56,927 bases of DNA from Candidatus Staskawiczbacteria bacterium (GCA_023245145.1 JAHFKW010000004.1:37318-94244), one strand, 5' to 3'. Shown: positions 24,658 to 33,145, counted from the stretch's first letter. Numbers and translations: made by a program. Notes: generated from the sequence alone by a model not told the origin.

Positions 24658-25348
24658 GTCCTATCGCCTTTAAAATACTTTCGTGCACTTCTGCTACCGA
24701 TTTTTCTCCATCCACTTTTTTTACGTTAAAATTGTTATTTTCAAAATACTCAAACAGCGGCAAAGTTCTATCTCGGTATTGCTGAAGGCGCACCTTAATA
24801 GTTTCTGCATTATCTAAATCTTTGCGCCTTATTAATTGAGAACCATCCAAAGGACAAAGTTCTAAGTTCTCCGTTTCTTGGTTAAATAAAATAGAGTGAC
24901 GCATCAGCTCGCAAATTTTGCGGTGGGTGTTTCTAAATACTGTAACTTCGGCACTAATTTCAATCATGGCAATGTGGATATTTTCTTTGCCATACAACCT
25001 TTCCAACACCGGCATTTCTTTTTCGGCTTCGTACAATGTCCTCGGAGAGCCAGACACAATAAAACTCTCACCATCTTCAGCCAGATGCTTAAACTCTTCC
25101 AGTATTAACTCTGTGATAAATGGCGGACTCGTCAGAGCACCCGTTTTCCAATTGGCTATTTCTTTACCCACATTATAATCTTGGCCTTCAACCGTAAACG
25201 TTTTACTTTTGTCTTCATTCTTAAAACAACGCTCTAATACCTTACTTGATTCAAGATGATAGTATCCCAATTTTTCAGACAATAATTCTGATTGCGTGCC
25301 CTTGCCCGCCCCCGGAGCACCGAATATGATGACAACTTGTTTGCTCAT
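24644..25348 (-). CDS. adk: Adenylate kinase-family protein
   Basis: 234 aa. P-loop IIFGAPGAGKGTQSELLSEKLGYYHLESS and the GSPRTLYEAEK motif (the family's GFPR motif with a Ser at the second position) identify adenylate kinase. The LID region lacks a four-cysteine zinc site but has CPLDGSQLIRRKDLD, and the C-terminal VRLQQYRDRTLPLFEYF is typical. Located after secY in gene order, as in most bacteria, but separated from it by a plus-strand accessory gene. Confidence 0.9.
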   Translation of the reverse strand: MSKQVVIIFGAPGAGKGTQSELLSEKLGYYHLESSKVLERCFKNEDKSKTFTVEGQDYNVGKEIANWKTGALTSPPFITELILEEFKHLAEDGESFIVSGSPRTLYEAEKEMPVLERLYGKENIHIAMIEISAEVTVFRNTHRKICELMRHSILFNQETENLELCPLDGSQLIRRKDLDNAETIKVRLQQYRDRTLPLFEYFENNNFNVKKVDGEKSVAEVHESILKAIGRDEK

Positions 25349-25386
25349 GAGATTATTGTATCAAAATTAGTTAGCCTGAGCAACTA

Positions 25387-25414
25387 TTGACTTATCACTA
25401 ACTTAGTGTAGTGT
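25387..25414 (+). promoter_or_regulatory. Promoter of the 25455 gene
   Basis: TTGACT (25387-25392), 16-nt spacer, TAGTGT (25409-25414), then GAGGGAGA before the ATG. Confidence 0.5.
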
Positions 25415-25454
25415 ATTAGTTAGAGTAAAACCTTTTCAACTGAGGGAGAATATC

Positions 25455-25676
25455 ATGTCGATCGTAGTCATTGGTAAAGGAGGAGGCAATATTTCTCATG
25501 TAGAAATGGACGAGATTCACAGGAAACTACTGGTTTATGAGAAAAACCCCATTGGAAATAAACTGATGGAGGAAATCTCAAAAGAAACTGGCATTTCGGT
25601 CGAGAGACTTGAGCTGTACCAGACTGTTTTCTGGTACGCTCTTGAAAGAGGCTGGCGACCACCAACACAAATTTAA
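25455..25676 (+). CDS. Small accessory protein, unknown
   Basis: 73 aa, soluble, glycine-rich start (VVIGKGGGNISH) followed by helices (EMDEIHRKLLVYE, KLMEEISKETGISVERLELYQTVFWYALERG). No family recognised; the helical part could be DNA- or protein-binding. Good Shine-Dalgarno (GAGGGAGA), private promoter and terminator, and it interrupts the secY-adk linkage, so it is likely a later insertion. Confidence 0.65.
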   Translation: MSIVVIGKGGGNISHVEMDEIHRKLLVYEKNPIGNKLMEEISKETGISVERLELYQTVFWYALERGWRPPTQI

Positions 25677-25702
25677 CCTCCACGCCCACATCGCATGGTC
25701 AA

Positions 25703-25732
25703 AGAGCGGACTCGCCCCCGCTCTCTTTTTTT
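25703..25732 (+). terminator. Terminator of the 25455 gene
   Basis: AGAGCGG (25703-25709) pairs with CCGCTCT (25718-25724), followed by a seven-T run. Confidence 0.85.
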
Positions 25733-25801
25733 ACAAAAAAGCTATCAACAAAAGTTGTCTGGGTTTTCCCAAGCTTGGAGATTTACAGACACAAAAAAAT
25801 C

Positions 25802-25826
25802 CCTGCCTCATCGGCAGGCAGGCAGG
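25802..25826. repeat. Intergenic GC-rich palindromic element
   Basis: CCTGCC-TCATC-GGCAGG with an extra GCAGG repeat. It resembles the alaS insertion at 20925-20950, but sits in the 220-bp gap downstream of secY. Nothing else is seen in 25733-25897 apart from AT-rich sequence. Confidence 0.6.
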
Positions 25827-25897
25827 TGCCTTTCGGCGGAATTTAAATATTCAAAAATTTATAAATTGATTGAAAATTCAGTTTTTAATCTGACAGA

Positions 25898-27175
25898 TTA
25901 AAAACTGTCGTACTCCCTCATTTGGAGTTGCGCGTTAATGGTGCGCATCGTTTCCAATACTACTGAAACAATAATTAAAAGTGATGTGCCTCCAATTAAA
26001 AAGGTAAATCCGGTCACGCCCGTCGCCCCAGCCACAATGTTTGGCAATATTGCAATCAAACCCAGAGAAATAGCCCCCACAAACAAAACGCGGTTTAAAA
26101 TATGTCCCAAAAAAGCAATTGTAGATTCCCCTGGCCGAACGCCCTGAATAAACCCACCCATTTTTTGTAAATTTTCAGCGATTTGTTTTGGATCAAATGT
26201 AACGGCGGTGTAAAAATAGGTAAAAACAATAACCAAAATAAAGTATAATCCGCCATGGATCCATTGGTTGTTAAAAAACGCGGCGGTGGCGGTGGCAACG
26301 TTACCCACAAGGCCCTGTACTCCGCCCAAAAAGCCGGCGATCATACCCGGAAACAGTAAAATACTCAATGCAAAAATAATTGGAATAACTCCGGCCGGAT
26401 TGACGCTTAAGGGCAAATAGGTAGATTGTCCGCCAAACATTTTATTACCCCGCACACGCTTGGCGTAGGAAACCGGAATATTCCTGCGAGCCTCGGTAAT
26501 CAAAACCACACCGGCAATAATGACAACCGATAACACAAAGAATAAAATATATGAAGGAATTTGCGAAGGATTCCAACTAATGAAGGTTTGAAAAATATTC
26601 GTTGGCAGACTGGCCACAATACCGGCAAAAATTAATAACGAAATGCCATTGCCCATACCCTGCTCACTAATCAGTTCACCAATCCACATTAAAAACATGG
26701 AACCGGCAATAATGGTAATTATAGAAGCAATCATTAAGGGTAATGATAAACCGGTAATAACTCCCTGTCTCTGAAATAAAGTTAAAATACCGTAGCCTTC
26801 AAATCCGGCCAAAGGAATGGTTAAAAGCCTACCATACTGATTAAATTTCTGCCGACCCGTTTCTCCTTCTTCTTTGTACAATCTTTCCAAAGCGGGAAAA
26901 ATCATCGTCAACAGCTGTAAAATAATAGTGGCGGTAATGTAAGGACCAAGTCCCAAAAGCACAATGGAAAATTTACTTAAGGCGCCACCCGAAAAAATGT
27001 TAAGTAATCCAAAAACTTGATTTTGATCAAAAAATCTCCTTAAATTTTCAGAACCAATACCCGGAATTGGCACATTGGCCGCAATTCTAAACACCACAAA
27101 AAGAATCAAGATAATAATGGTTTTATTTCTTAAATCTTTATTTTTAAAAAGTAATGTAATTTTATCGTACCACAT
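25898..27175 (-). CDS. secY: Preprotein translocase subunit SecY
   Basis: Channel subunit of SecYEG. 425 aa with about ten transmembrane segments. Signatures: VFRIAANVPIPGIG, LGLGPYITATIILQLLTMIFPALE, GNGISLLIFAGIVASLP, ARRNIPVSYAKRVRGNKMFGGQSTYLPLSVNPAGVIPIIFA and the C-terminal INAQLQMREYD. Last gene of the S10-spc cluster here. Confidence 0.97.
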   Translation of the reverse strand: MWYDKITLLFKNKDLRNKTIIILILFVVFRIAANVPIPGIGSENLRRFFDQNQVFGLLNIFSGGALSKFSIVLLGLGPYITATIILQLLTMIFPALERLYKEEGETGRQKFNQYGRLLTIPLAGFEGYGILTLFQRQGVITGLSLPLMIASIITIIAGSMFLMWIGELISEQGMGNGISLLIFAGIVASLPTNIFQTFISWNPSQIPSYILFFVLSVVIIAGVVLITEARRNIPVSYAKRVRGNKMFGGQSTYLPLSVNPAGVIPIIFALSILLFPGMIAGFLGGVQGLVGNVATATAAFFNNQWIHGGLYFILVIVFTYFYTAVTFDPKQIAENLQKMGGFIQGVRPGESTIAFLGHILNRVLFVGAISLGLIAILPNIVAGATGVTGFTFLIGGTSLLIIVSVVLETMRTINAQLQMREYDSF

Positions 27176-27180
27176 ATTTT

Positions 27181-27253
27181 ATGGAGCATGGAACATGAAA
27201 CATGAAACAAACTACGTCGGTTGCTTCATGCTTTATGCTTCATGTTTTATGAT
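27181..27253. repeat. CATGAAAC-type intergenic inverted-repeat element, copy 2
   Basis: Between rplO and secY. Left arm AACATGAAACATGAAAC, right arm GTTGCTTCATGCTTTATG plus CTTCATG: a long imperfect hairpin nearly identical to the copies at 11916 and 32036. Confidence 0.8.
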
Positions 27254-27642
27254 TTCACCGTGCCACCGGCCTTTTCAATGATCGCTTTGGCCGATTGAGA
27301 AAGTGCCACACCCTTGACGTGGAATTTCTTAGTTACCGCTCCCGTGCCCAAAATTTTAACCTGGCCGACATTTTGAGAAGTTATTTTTGATCCATCAGCA
27401 AATTTCTTTTCTAGCGATGCCAAATTTACCGTGGCTATTTTTTTACCAAAACGTTCAGCCCGATATCCTTTTAATTTTGGATAACGCTTAATTAATTCGC
27501 GAATAATCGGCGCCAATTTCCTGCCGGCACGAGCGGTTTGCCCCTTGCCTCCTTTACCGGAATAAGTTCCTTTCTTTCCTCCTCGGCCGACAATTTTACG
27601 ATCAGCACTCTTATGATTTGGCTTTAATTGATGTGTTTGCAT
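27247..27642 (-). CDS. rplO: 50S ribosomal protein L15
   Basis: 131 aa. VGRGGKKGTYSGKGGKGQTARAG is the glycine/lysine-rich N-terminal extension entering the rRNA core; VKILGTGAVTKKFHVKGVALSQSAKAIIEKAGG is the C-terminal globular part. It directly follows rpsE with a 25-bp spacer, so rpmD (L30) is absent. Confidence 0.97.
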   Translation of the reverse strand: MQTHQLKPNHKSADRKIVGRGGKKGTYSGKGGKGQTARAGRKLAPIIRELIKRYPKLKGYRAERFGKKIATVNLASLEKKFADGSKITSQNVGQVKILGTGAVTKKFHVKGVALSQSAKAIIEKAGGTVKS

Positions 27643-27667
27643 AATTTTAGATTCTAGATTCTAGATA

Positions 27668-28210
27668 CTAGCTTCTCACCCTAAGCTTTTTCAATGCTTC
27701 CATGGTCGCTCTGGCGTTGTTTAATTTATTTTTTGACCCGGATAAAATTTTAGAAGAAATGTTTTTTATTCCTGCCAATTCACAAATGGACCTGACAGCC
27801 CCGCCAGCCACCAATCCGCGTCCCATACTTTGGGGCTTTAACATAATCATCGCCGGTCCCACCTTAGCTTCCACTTGGTGCGGAATGGTTCCATTGATAA
27901 TTACTACGTTAATCATATCCTTTTTTGCGCGTCTTGTCGCTTTATCAATGGCCTGCGAAACATCTTTTCCCTTATCAATGCCAATCCCAATTTTACTTTT
28001 TTTATCCCCAGCAATCACCACCGCTCTAAAACTCATCCTCTTTCCGCCACCAGTCACACGTGTCACACGAGCCAAATCCAACAACTTGGTATCAAATCCA
28101 TCATTTAAATCACCTTTGCGTGACCCAAATTTTCTCACTGGCCGAAAACCATCAGAGTTTCGCTCGGTTTTTACTGCTGGCGTAATATTTTCTTTTTTAA
28201 CTTCTTCCAT
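27668..28210 (-). CDS. rpsE: 30S ribosomal protein S5
   Basis: 180 aa with VTRVTGGGKRMSFRAVVIAGDKKSKIGIGIDKGKDVSQAIDKATRRAKKDM (S5 dsRBD) and GRGLVAGGAVRSICELAGIKNISSKILGS-type C-terminus. An N-terminal extension of ~45 residues precedes the core. Confidence 0.97.
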   Translation of the reverse strand: MEEVKKENITPAVKTERNSDGFRPVRKFGSRKGDLNDGFDTKLLDLARVTRVTGGGKRMSFRAVVIAGDKKSKIGIGIDKGKDVSQAIDKATRRAKKDMINVVIINGTIPHQVEAKVGPAMIMLKPQSMGRGLVAGGAVRSICELAGIKNISSKILSGSKNKLNNARATMEALKKLRVRS

Positions 28211-28237
28211 AACTTTATAACTTGATAACTTTTAAAT

Positions 28238-28579
28238 TTAAAACTTCAAGCCTCCTTCGCGCGCTCCATCCGCCACCGCCTTAACTCTACCATGGTACAC
28301 AAATCCTCCTCGATCAAACACGACTGCTTCAATCTTTTTGGCCAACGCCTCTTTGGCAATTAATTTTCCAATTTCGGTGGCATTACCAGTTTTTTTACCT
28401 TTCTTAAATTTTAAATCCGAGACCTGTACTAATACTTTGGCTTTATCGTCATCAATCAATTGAGCATACATATACTTAGCGGATTTAAAGACCGAAAGTC
28501 TGGGCCGTAAAGCCGTACCAACAATCTTGGCCCTAATCCGTTTGTGAATCCTTTTTCTTTTTATTTGCTTATTCAACAT
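28238..28579 (-). CDS. rplR: 50S ribosomal protein L18
   Basis: 113 aa with KRIRAKIVGTALRPRLSVFKSAKYMYAQLIDD and FDRGGFVYHGRVKAVADGAREGGLKF; binds 5S rRNA with L5. Spacers on both sides contain ACTTGATA-type words. Confidence 0.97.
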   Translation of the reverse strand: MLNKQIKRKRIHKRIRAKIVGTALRPRLSVFKSAKYMYAQLIDDDKAKVLVQVSDLKFKKGKKTGNATEIGKLIAKEALAKKIEAVVFDRGGFVYHGRVKAVADGAREGGLKF

Positions 28580-28604
28580 ACTTGGTAAACTTTTAACTTT
28601 ATAA

Positions 28605-29156
28605 CTATTTCTTCGTTGCTACCACTTTCTTACCTTCTTTTCTCCTTACTTTTTCACCTTGGTATTTAATTCCCTTTCCTTTATATGGTTCAACCGGTTT
28701 GGCTTTTCTAATTTCAGCCGAAATTTGCCCCACCAACTCTTTATTAATTCCGGAAACCGTAATCAAGTTTTTTTCCACAGCAAACGTAATTCCCTCGGGC
28801 TTTTTAATTTTTACCTGATTAACAAATCCTAAATTCATTACTAGCTCATCCCCCACTACATTAGCCTTAAATCCCACCCCTTCAATTTCCAATTTCTTTT
28901 CAAATCCTTTTGAAACACCTTCCACCATGTTGGCAATCAAGGCGCGATATAATCCCCACAGCCCGCGTACCTTATTATCCAATTCTTTTTTATTGGGCGC
29001 CACCGAAACTTTCCCATCCAAAATTTCCACTTTGATATTGCGGTGCACATCGGTTCTTAATTCCCCCTTTGGACCCTTAGCCAAAACTGCTTGGCCGTTG
29101 ATGGTCAGCGTAACCCCCTGTGGAATTTCAATTAATTTTTTACCGATTCTTGACAT
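28605..29156 (-). CDS. rplF: 50S ribosomal protein L6
   Basis: 183 aa with SRIGKKLIEIPQGVTLTI, two L6 repeats, and the signature KPVEPYKGKGIKYQGEKVRRKEGKK near the C-terminus. Confidence 0.97.
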   Translation of the reverse strand: MSRIGKKLIEIPQGVTLTINGQAVLAKGPKGELRTDVHRNIKVEILDGKVSVAPNKKELDNKVRGLWGLYRALIANMVEGVSKGFEKKLEIEGVGFKANVVGDELVMNLGFVNQVKIKKPEGITFAVEKNLITVSGINKELVGQISAEIRKAKPVEPYKGKGIKYQGEKVRRKEGKKVVATKK

Positions 29157-29179
29157 AATCTTGCATTATATACTATTTA

Positions 29180-29569
29180 TTACCAAACTTCAAGGAGTAC
29201 TTCTCCGCCCAGTTTGGCTTTTCTGGCCTGATTATTGGTCATTAAACCTTTTGGCGTAGATACGATTGAAATACCAAACCCCCCTCTCACTTTTTTGAAT
29301 TCATTAAAACCTGCGTAAATTCTTTGTCCGGGCTTGGAAACTCTTCTAGCATCCTCTATGGCTGGCACCCCGGTGTTATATTTTAAACCCAACTTTAACA
29401 TCTTTACTTTTCCCTTAGCCACTTTTTTCACATCAGTCAAAAACCCTTCGGCTACTAAAAGTGTGGCGATTTCATATTTTAATTTTGAGAAAAACAACAC
29501 CACCTCTGTTTTTTCAACAGCCCCCGCATTCCTAATTTGATTTAACATGTCTGTAATTGGATCTGTCAT
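29180..29569 (-). CDS. rpsH: 30S ribosomal protein S8
   Basis: 129 aa, starts TDPITDMLNQIRNA and ends with GGFGISIVSTPKGLMTNNQARKAKLGGEVLLEVW, a canonical S8 signature. In E. coli S8 is the translational repressor of spc; no mimic site could be identified by eye here. Confidence 0.97.
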   Translation of the reverse strand: MTDPITDMLNQIRNAGAVEKTEVVLFFSKLKYEIATLLVAEGFLTDVKKVAKGKVKMLKLGLKYNTGVPAIEDARRVSKPGQRIYAGFNEFKKVRGGFGISIVSTPKGLMTNNQARKAKLGGEVLLEVW

Positions 29570-29576
29570 ACGAAGT

Positions 29577-29646
29577 TTAATGTTATCAAGTTATAAAGTT
29601 TTAAAGTTCGGACTTGATGAACTTGATAACTTGATAACTTTTAACT
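29577..29646. repeat. ACTTGATA-type intergenic inverted-repeat element
   Basis: Tandem words GTTATCAAGTTATAAAG on one side and ACTTGATAACTTGATAACTT on the other form a hairpin between rpsZ and rpsH. Related sequence fills 28211-28237, 35983-36016 and 43943-44020. Confidence 0.7.
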
Positions 29647-29650
29647 ATTT

Positions 29651-29836
29651 TTACCAGCTTGATTTTGTTACGCCGGGAATTTCACCCTTGTTGGCTAATT
29701 CTCTAAAACAAATTCTACACAGCCCAAACGCTCTCATAAATCCGTGCCTTCTACCACACTTAAAACACCGGTTCACCTTTCGGCTGGAGAACTTTGGTTT
29801 TCTTTTTGCGCTTGCAACTTGTGATGCTTTTGCCAT
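29651..29836 (-). CDS. rpsZ: 30S ribosomal protein S14, zinc-binding type
   Basis: 61 aa with [25 protein letters not shown] (C-X2-C...C-X2-C), the zinc-binding short form of S14, ending [11 protein letters not shown]. Located between rplE and rpsH. Confidence 0.97.
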   Translation of the reverse strand: MAKASQVASAKRKPKFSSRKVNRCFKCGRRHGFMRAFGLCRICFRELANKGEIPGVTKSSW

Positions 29837-29869
29837 AATCTGAAATTTAAATATTTAAATATTTAAATA

Positions 29870-30427
29870 TTACTTTTTTATTGGAAAACCCATTAATCTG
29901 AATAATGCTAACCCCTGTTCATGATTTTTAGCGTTAGTTGAAACGGTCACCTGCAATCCAATAATAGTTTTTTCTTTGTCAGTAAAAATTTCCGGGAAGT
30001 TAATATGTTCACGAAATCCAATGTTTAAATTTCCACCCTGATCCACAGACACAATATTCAATCCCTGAAAATCTCTTGATTTTGGTAGTGATAAATAAAT
30101 TAATCGCTCCAAGAAGTCCCACATTCTGCCCTTTCGTAAAGTAACCATCGCCGCAATTTCCAAACCTTCACGTAATTTAAACCCAGCAATGGACTTTTTT
30201 GACTTAACCAAGTTTGGCTTCTGGCCAGAGATTAATGCTAAATCCTGTGAAATTAAATTTATCATTTTTTCTCTTTCGCTGGAAGTTTTAGTAACCGCCT
30301 GTTTTCCAAACGAGGAATTAATGGTGACTTTGGTAATGCGGGGCACCGACATTGGATTCTTAAATCCAAATTGTTTCATCATTGCGCCAATCACCTCGGT
30401 ATTAAATTTTTTCTGTAACTTATCCAT
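29870..30427 (-). CDS. rplE: 50S ribosomal protein L5
   Basis: Start at ATG 30427 (MDKLQKKFNTEVIGAMMKQF); an upstream in-frame start would run into rplX. 185 aa with KNPMSVPRITKVTINSSFG, LRKGRMWDFLERLI and FPEIFTDKEKTIIGLQVTVSTNAKN. It overlaps the end of rplX's context by 1-2 nt spacing, a coupled pair. Confidence 0.96.
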   Translation of the reverse strand: MDKLQKKFNTEVIGAMMKQFGFKNPMSVPRITKVTINSSFGKQAVTKTSSEREKMINLISQDLALISGQKPNLVKSKKSIAGFKLREGLEIAAMVTLRKGRMWDFLERLIYLSLPKSRDFQGLNIVSVDQGGNLNIGFREHINFPEIFTDKEKTIIGLQVTVSTNAKNHEQGLALFRLMGFPIKK

Positions 30428-30428
30428 G

Positions 30429-30734
30429 TTATACTTCTGATTTACATTTTTTACAAATCCTAAACTTTTTTTGACCTTCTGTCTTGTATCCAATCCTAGC
30501 TGCTTTTCCACACTTTGGACACAAAAATTTTACATTACTGCTTTGAATCGGAGTCGCCACTTTTACCATTTGGCCGGCCTCACCCTGTTTTTTGGGTTTT
30601 ACCGCCTTATTTTTTAAATTAATTCCTTCAACCAAAATCATCTTTTCGCTTGGCATGGACTTTAAAATCTTAGCAGTTCTGCCTTTGTCTTTGCCTGAAA
30701 TCACTAAAATTGTATCTCCTTTTTTTATTTTCAT
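30429..30734 (-). CDS. rplX: 50S ribosomal protein L24
   Basis: 101 aa. KKGDTILVISGKDKGRTAKILKSMP is the KOW motif; the C-terminus has two CxxC pairs (CPKCGKAAR and CKKCKSEV), a zinc knuckle present in many L24. It overlaps rplN by 4 nt. Confidence 0.97.
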   Translation of the reverse strand: MKIKKGDTILVISGKDKGRTAKILKSMPSEKMILVEGINLKNKAVKPKKQGEAGQMVKVATPIQSSNVKFLCPKCGKAARIGYKTEGQKKFRICKKCKSEV

Positions 30735-31099
30735 AATAATTCTGCTGCCATTTGGGCAATTTCGTCAAAACCTTTATCTTTAACCTCTTTGGCAATCGGT
30801 CCAAATACTCTGCCCCCTTTTGGTAATTTTCCCTCTGCTAATACTACCACTGCATTGTCATCAAATCTAATATAGGATCCATCGGCGCGCCTGAATTCCT
30901 TTCGCTGGCGCACAACAACGGCTTTTACTACTTCGTGTTTTTTTACCAATTTTCTAGGCGATGCTTTTTTGACCGTGCCCACAATTATGTCTCCCAATTG
31001 ACCGTATCTTTTACCGCTTCCGCCGGGAACATTAATACACTGGATAATTTGTGCTCCACTATTGTCTGCCACTATTACCATACTTCTTAACTGTATCAT
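30731..31099 (-). CDS. rplN: 50S ribosomal protein L14
   Basis: 122 aa with MIQLRSMVIVADNSGAQIIQCINV, KASPRKLVKKHEVVKAVVVR and GSYIRFDDNAVVVL; family length and full conservation. Confidence 0.97.
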   Translation of the reverse strand: MIQLRSMVIVADNSGAQIIQCINVPGGSGKRYGQLGDIIVGTVKKASPRKLVKKHEVVKAVVVRQRKEFRRADGSYIRFDDNAVVVLAEGKLPKGGRVFGPIAKEVKDKGFDEIAQMAAELL

Positions 31100-31118
31100 A
31101 TTGTAAATATTTCAATAT

Positions 31119-31352
31119 TTAAACTTTAGCAATCACTTTAAAATGCTTGTCTTTGGAAATGGGTGCGCATTCTTCAATAATAACCACGTCCCCCATCTTA
31201 TACTCCTTCTTTTCATCATGGGCCTTAAACTTTTTATGGACTTTATATCTCCTTTTGTATTTTGGATGTTCTTTAACTCTTTCAACTTTAACAACAACGG
31301 TTTTTGCCATCTTATCTGAAACCACGATTCCTTGTAATTTTTTCTTAGACAT
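31119..31352 (-). CDS. rpsQ: 30S ribosomal protein S17
   Basis: 77 aa OB-fold protein: KLQGIVVSDKMAKTVVVKVERVKEHPKYKRR and YKMGDVVIIEECAPISKDKHFKVI. One bp after rpmC. Confidence 0.97.
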   Translation of the reverse strand: MSKKKLQGIVVSDKMAKTVVVKVERVKEHPKYKRRYKVHKKFKAHDEKKEYKMGDVVIIEECAPISKDKHFKVIAKV

Positions 31353-31353
31353 A

Positions 31354-31614
31354 TTATTTTGCTTGGCTCGCCGACTTCGTCTGGCCAGAGGCAGACTCCG
31401 TCGAGCCGACGGCCGAAGCCTTGGCGAAGGCGGCAGACTCTTTAATTATAGTTAAAGACCTTGCGATTTCTTTTTTAATATTACTGATTTCTTTGACGTT
31501 TTTTAATTGATTGCTAGAAAACTTAAACCTAAGGTCATGTAACTTTTTTCTAAGTTCGCTTACCAGCTTTTCTAATTCTTGAGTATTTTTTTTTCTTAAT
31601 TCTACTGTTTTCAT
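31354..31614 (-). CDS. rpmC: 50S ribosomal protein L29 with repeat-derived C-terminal tail
   Basis: 86 aa. Residues 1-59 form the normal L29 helical hairpin (ELRKKNTQELEKLVSELRKKLHDLRFKF, KKEIARSLTII). The last 25 or so residues (AAFAKASAVGSTESASGQTK and on) are encoded by the palindromic element at 31411-31434 and further GC-rich inverted sequence at 31366-31410. The tail replaces the ordinary C-terminus without shifting the neighbouring rpsQ. Confidence 0.95.
   Translation of the reverse strand: MKTVELRKKNTQELEKLVSELRKKLHDLRFKFSSNQLKNVKEISNIKKEIARSLTIIKESAAFAKASAVGSTESASGQTKSASQAK
31366..31434. repeat. Palindromic elements forming the L29 tail
   Basis: Core GCCGAAGCCTTGGCGAAGG at 31412-31430, flanked by a second GC-rich inverted segment (GACTTCGTCTGGCCAGA, CAGACTCCGTCGAGCCGAC). 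Confidence 0.75.
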
Positions 31615-31619
31615 AATTT

Positions 31620-32036
31620 CTAAATTTCTCGTTTAACAAACTTGGTCTTAATTGGCAACTTAATGGCTGCTCCTCGTAAAGCCTCTCTCGCTACTTCTTC
31701 TTTTAATCCATCTACTTCAAAAATAATCCTTCCCGGCTTAATGGGGTAAACATAGTGATGAACAGCACCCTTACCTCCTCCCAATGGTACTTCTTCTCCT
31801 TTTGATGTCACCGGCTTGTCTGGAAAAATTCTCACCCATACTTTTCCTCCCTTTTTCATATAACGAATAATATATCTTCGAGACGCTTCAATCTGACGTG
31901 CCGTAATCCACTTGGTGTCCATCGCTTTTAATCCAAAACTGCCAAAATTTAATTGGGTTGCTCGTGTTTCCACTCCCTTGGTCACCCCTCGGTGCCATTT
32001 TCGGTGCTTAACTTTTTTGGGCATCATTAAACTCAT
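31620..32036 (-). CDS. rplP: 50S ribosomal protein L16
   Basis: Start set at ATG 32036 (MSLMMPKKVKHRKWHRG); ATG 32027 or 32024 are also possible, and the longer frame to 32063 lies in an intergenic repeat. 138 aa with GVETRATQLNFGSFGLKAMDTKWITARQIEASRR and PLGGGKGAVHHYVYPIKPGRIIFEVDG. Confidence 0.95.
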   Translation of the reverse strand: MSLMMPKKVKHRKWHRGVTKGVETRATQLNFGSFGLKAMDTKWITARQIEASRRYIIRYMKKGGKVWVRIFPDKPVTSKGEEVPLGGGKGAVHHYVYPIKPGRIIFEVDGLKEEVAREALRGAAIKLPIKTKFVKREI

Positions 32037-32114
32037 ATTCATGGAACATGAATCATGAAACATGAAACAAAAACGTTTTCGTTTGCTTCATGCTTTATGC
32101 TTCATGCTTTATGT
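32036..32114. repeat. CATGAAAC-type intergenic inverted-repeat element, copy 3
   Basis: Between rpsC and rplP. Left arm AACATGAATCATGAAACATG, right arm GCTTCATGCTTTATGCTTCATG region, forming a long hairpin directly upstream of the rplP start, so it occupies the ribosome-binding region. Confidence 0.8.
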
Positions 32115-32780
32115 AAACTTATCTCCTTTATATAACCACACTTTCACCCCGATTACACCATATGTACACAAAGCTTCATTGTGGGCATAATCAATGTCGG
32201 CTCTAATCGTTTGCCTTGGCATCCGGCCTTGTGTCAACCATTCCCTTCTAGCAATTTCATTTCCGTTTAATCGACCGGAAACCTCCATTCTAATACCTTT
32301 TATTTCTTTATTCTGCATCACCCGCTCCATACTTCTTTTTAAGACTTGTCTGAAAGGAATTCTTTTTTCAATTTGCTGAGCAGCCATTTGCCCCACCAGA
32401 GCAGCAGAAGTAAATGGGTTTTTTATTTCTTTAATATCAATTTTAACTTGTCTTGCCGAAGCCTTGGCGGAGGCGGGTTTACGCTTTGCCATTCTAGTTA
32501 GCTTTTGATCAATTCCCTTTTTTAAAATTTCCACTCCTTCTCCCCCTCGGCCAATAATAATTCCCGGGCGGGCGGTTTCAATGATAATATTTAATTTATT
32601 GGCTGAATGTTCAATTTGAATATTAGCCACCGATGCCTCTTTTAATGTTTCCCTTAAATAATCTTTTATTAAAAAATCTTCTTCCAAATATTGTTGCATC
32701 TTTGTACCATAAAACCCTCGGATATTAAAATCTTCCATTCCTTTAATTCTAAATGCTTTTGGGTGAACTTTATGTGTCAT
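32109..32780 (-). CDS. rpsC: 30S ribosomal protein S3 with a palindrome insertion
   Basis: 223 aa with HKVHPKAFRIKGMEDF, KH domain ARPGIIIGRGGEGVEILKKGI, and C-terminal GRLNGNEIARREWLTQGRMPRQTIRADIDYA. In the loop after the KH domain the segment KPASAKASARQ is encoded by the palindromic element at 32454-32480; the surrounding protein is otherwise canonical. Confidence 0.97.
   Translation of the reverse strand: MTHKVHPKAFRIKGMEDFNIRGFYGTKMQQYLEEDFLIKDYLRETLKEASVANIQIEHSANKLNIIIETARPGIIIGRGGEGVEILKKGIDQKLTRMAKRKPASAKASARQVKIDIKEIKNPFTSAALVGQMAAQQIEKRIPFRQVLKRSMERVMQNKEIKGIRMEVSGRLNGNEIARREWLTQGRMPRQTIRADIDYAHNEALCTYGVIGVKVWLYKGDKFT
32454..32480. repeat. In-frame palindromic element in rpsC
   Basis: GCCGAAGCCTTGGCGGAGG core with AGGCGGGTTT flank; same family and same translation frame (PASAKASA) as in alaS, and it shares the GGAGGCGGGTTT flank with rplW. 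Confidence 0.85.
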
Positions 32781-33136
32781 TATTTATTTTTACTTTTTAC
32801 TTCTTTTTTTTCTGATAATGTCAACTGAATATGTGAAGTTCTTTTCATAATCGGATAAGCCCTACCCCGGCTCATTGGAAAACTTCTTTTTAGCGTTGGT
32901 CCTTCGTCTGCAGTAATTTTGGAAATATATAAATTCTTTTCATTCAATTTTAAATCATTCACTGCCGAAGCTACGGCGCTGTTAAGTAACTTTAAAACCG
33001 GCTCCGCCGCTCGCTTTACCGTAAATTCCAGAAGCGCGCGAGCTTTGTCCACATCCTTACCTCGAATCACGTCAATTAATTGACGAGATTTTCTGGGTGT
33101 AATTCTGATATTATTTAACTGAACTTTAACTTCCAT
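32780..33136 (-). CDS. rplV: 50S ribosomal protein L22
   Basis: 118 aa with NIRITPRKSRQLIDVIRGKDVDKARALLEF and the exit-tunnel loop GPTLKRSFPMSRGRAYPIMKRTSHI. Overlaps rpsC by one base. Confidence 0.97.
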   Translation of the reverse strand: MEVKVQLNNIRITPRKSRQLIDVIRGKDVDKARALLEFTVKRAAEPVLKLLNSAVASAVNDLKLNEKNLYISKITADEGPTLKRSFPMSRGRAYPIMKRTSHIQLTLSEKKEVKSKNK

Positions 33137-33145
33137 ATCTTTATA

